A DNA stretch of 14,593 nt, taken from Dokdonella_A sp038237055. GTDB taxonomy: Bacteria; Pseudomonadota; Gammaproteobacteria; Xanthomonadales; Rhodanobacteraceae. How positions within the stretch are numbered: position 1 is the stretch's first letter; each line of letters begins with the position of its first letter. Below, piece after piece: positions 13,294 to 14,593 of the stretch. The translations under genes were made by a program, and so were the position numbers. Under the pieces are notes generated by a model. The model saw only the letters and a list, made by a program, of their open reading frames with translations. It ran no database searches and was not told where the DNA came from. The stretch covers positions 1 to 14,593 of the forward strand of contig JBBRZD010000042.1 of the NCBI GenBank assembly GCA_038237055.1, read 5' to 3'.

Positions 13294-14109
13294 TCAGAAA
13301 AGATGCTTTTCGATACCCAGCTGAGCCAGAATCTTGCTGGCGATTTCCTCGATCGACGTGTGCGTGGTGTTCTGCACTGGAATGTTCTCGCGCCGGAACA
13401 GCTTGTCCGCCTGCTCCAGCTCCCATCGGCATTGCTTGAGCTCGGCGTAGCGACTGGCGGGTCGGCGCGCTTCGCGCACCTGGGCCAGACGCTGCGAATC
13501 GATTGAGAGTCCGTACAGACGCGCGCGCTGCGGCGCCAGGCGCTTGGGCAATTCAAGGCGTTCCAGGTCTTCCTCGGTCAGCGGGTAATTCGCCGCCTTA
13601 ACGCCGTAGTGCAACGCCATATACAGGCAAGTCGGCGTCTTGCCGACGCGTGACACGCCAACCAGGATCACATCGGCATCCGCATAATTCACGTCGATGC
13701 CGTCGTCGTGGGTCAACGCATAGTTGGTCGCGTTGATGCGCGCTTCGTACTGGGTGAAATCGGTCAGGCCATGTGCCTTGCCAACGCGCGACGCACGCGG
13801 CGTACCGAGTTCGTCTTCCAGCGGCCCGATGAACGGCGCGAACACATCAAGCATCAGCGCGCCGCTCTCGGCAACGATGTCGCTGAGCTTCTTGTCCATG
13901 ATCGTGTTGACCACGATCGGTCGTGCGCCACTCGTTGCATACTGCGTCTTGATCCGCACAGCCGCAAGCTGCGCCTTGTCCTCGGCGTCGACGAACGGGA
14001 TGCGATAGGTTTCGAAATCGATCGAATCGAACTGGGTCAGCACGCTGTGACCGATCGTTTCGGCGGTGATGCCGGTGCCATCGGAAACGTAGAAGATCGT
14101 GCGGCGCAT
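13294..14109 (-). CDS. ppsR: PEP synthase regulatory protein (bifunctional kinase/pyrophosphorylase)
   Basis: PpsR (DUF299 family) switches phosphoenolpyruvate synthase off by ADP-dependent phosphorylation of a conserved Thr and on again by phosphate-dependent removal, setting the direction between glycolysis and gluconeogenesis. The protein is cytoplasmic, 271 residues, full length. It opens with RTIFYVSDGTGITAETIGHS (3-22), typical of the family. The nucleotide-binding loop GVSRVGKTPT lies at 151-160, followed by YMALHYGVKAANYPLTEEDL (163-182). The C-terminus IEEIASKILAQLGIEK is also usual. The ATG at 14107-14109 follows a CCGGAAA stretch that could be the ribosome-binding site. It is divergent from ppsA, its target, with 196 bases between the two starts. 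Confidence 0.95.
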   Translation of the reverse strand: MRRTIFYVSDGTGITAETIGHSVLTQFDSIDFETYRIPFVDAEDKAQLAAVRIKTQYATSGARPIVVNTIMDKKLSDIVAESGALMLDVFAPFIGPLEDELGTPRASRVGKAHGLTDFTQYEARINATNYALTHDDGIDVNYADADVILVGVSRVGKTPTCLYMALHYGVKAANYPLTEEDLERLELPKRLAPQRARLYGLSIDSQRLAQVREARRPASRYAELKQCRWELEQADKLFRRENIPVQNTTHTSIEEIASKILAQLGIEKHLF

Positions 14110-14305
14110 GGGGTTTCCGGGTTGCGGAGGCTGAAGGCTGAATGTGGATGCGAGTCTACGGGAAGGTGCGGGTTTTTGGCCCTCCCATTCCGACGCAGGA
14201 TTTCACGGCGGGCGTCATGCGAGGCAAAGCTTGCCCCATTCCCGCCAAAGCCCGAAAATTGGTGGCTAGCCGGCGACCCCGCCCTCTCTCACCCTGGAGC
14301 ATCCC
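14110..14305. other. ppsR-ppsA divergent intergenic region
   Basis: This 196-base gap should hold the promoters of both genes, but I cannot point to a clear sigma-70 pair. It contains a tandem GGCTGAA repeat (14129-14142) and a small inverted repeat GGCAA-AGC-TTGCC (14223-14235). No open reading frame here resembles a known protein. Confidence 0.4.
14295..14299 (+). promoter_or_regulatory. Ribosome-binding site of ppsA
   Basis: TGGAG lies 6 bases before TTG 14306 and 42 bases before the next in-frame ATG (14342), supporting the TTG start. Confidence 0.6.
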
Positions 14306-14593
14306 TTGAGCGATCTGGTTCTTTGGCTCGATTCGTTGCGTATGTCCGATCTCGGCAAGGTCGGCGGCAAGAACGCCTCGCTCGGCGAGATGATCGGCAA
14401 TCTGGCCAAGCTCGGCGTTTCGGTACCTGGCGGTTTCGCCACCACTGCGCAGGCGTTCAAGGATTATCTGGAAAAAAGCGGCCTGGCCAAGCGAATCCTC
14501 GATCGCCTTGCAACGCTCGATGTCGAGAATGTCGATGAGCTGACCAAGGCTGGACCAGAGATACGCGGCTGGATTGTCGACACCGCCCTGCCC
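14306..14593 (+). CDS. ppsA: Phosphoenolpyruvate synthase, N-terminal part (gene runs off right edge)
   Basis: PpsA converts pyruvate, ATP and water to phosphoenolpyruvate, AMP and phosphate, the entry step of gluconeogenesis from pyruvate. Only the first 96 codons are present, from the N-terminal nucleotide-binding domain of the PEP synthase/pyruvate phosphate dikinase family. Typical segments are LGKVGGKNASLGEMIGNL (residues 16-33), GVSVPGGFATTAQAFKDYL (37-55) and LDVENVDEL followed by IRGWIVDTALP. The start is taken as TTG 14306, which gives the family N-terminus DLVLWLDSLRMSDLGKVGGK and has a ribosome-binding site; starting at ATG 14342 would remove 12 conserved-looking residues. The divergent ppsR gene encodes its regulator. 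Catalytic His and phosphorylation sites lie beyond the edge. Confidence 0.95.
   Translation, partial: MSDLVLWLDSLRMSDLGKVGGKNASLGEMIGNLAKLGVSVPGGFATTAQAFKDYLEKSGLAKRILDRLATLDVENVDELTKAGPEIRGWIVDTALP

Noticed and set aside
13708..14538. Plus-strand open frame of 276 codons
   Set aside because: It is antisense to ppsR and then runs out of frame through the start of ppsA, so it cannot be a real gene.

Overview
The window looks like a chromosomal segment of a GC-rich gammaproteobacterium of the Xanthomonadales/Lysobacterales, probably close to Rhodanobacteraceae. This is inferred from gene order and protein character: fur divergent from bamE, then rnfH-ratA convergent with bamE and divergent from smpB; ppsR divergent from ppsA; a Fur that starts MESTELRKAGLKVTHPRM and has no cysteine; and a secreted protease ending in an IFANGFE tag. 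I see no mobile element, CRISPR array, rRNA or tRNA.

Layout. 1-435: the 5' part of an aldo/keto reductase gene (minus strand, running off the left edge), and facing away from it a short remnant of the 3' end of a LysR-type regulator gene. 396-6104: histidine-utilisation genes hutF (minus) and hutI (plus), split by a large plus-strand gene for a secreted lysyl-endopeptidase-like serine protease with a strong terminator. 6106-7074: an RluA-family pseudouridine synthase (minus). 7073-9243: three co-directional plus-strand genes: a YkgJ-type cysteine-cluster protein, YaeQ, and a YhiN/HI0933-type flavoprotein. 9269-10123: a bacterial RIO-type protein kinase (minus). 10333-11269: fur (minus) and bamE (plus) share a compact regulatory region with direct repeats and a palindrome. 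11260-12544: rnfH and ratA (minus, overlapping) diverge from smpB (plus). 12620-14109: a DUF1249 protein and the PEP-synthase regulator ppsR (minus). 14306 to the right edge: the start of ppsA (plus).

How the genes relate. HutF and HutI are consecutive steps of the five-step histidine route (imidazolonepropionate to formiminoglutamate to formylglutamate); hutH, hutU and hutG are not in the window. PpsR is the bifunctional kinase/pyrophosphorylase that switches PpsA, its divergent neighbour. BamE, SmpB and Fur are core housekeeping functions. All gaps between genes are shorter than 300 bases.

The least ordinary items are the LysR gene remnant, the protease with its C-terminal tag inside the hut locus, the repeat-and-palindrome region between fur and bamE, the GTG start of fur, and two genes whose -10-like boxes sit so close to the start codon that leaderless transcripts are plausible. 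I did not find a convincing new multi-gene system.
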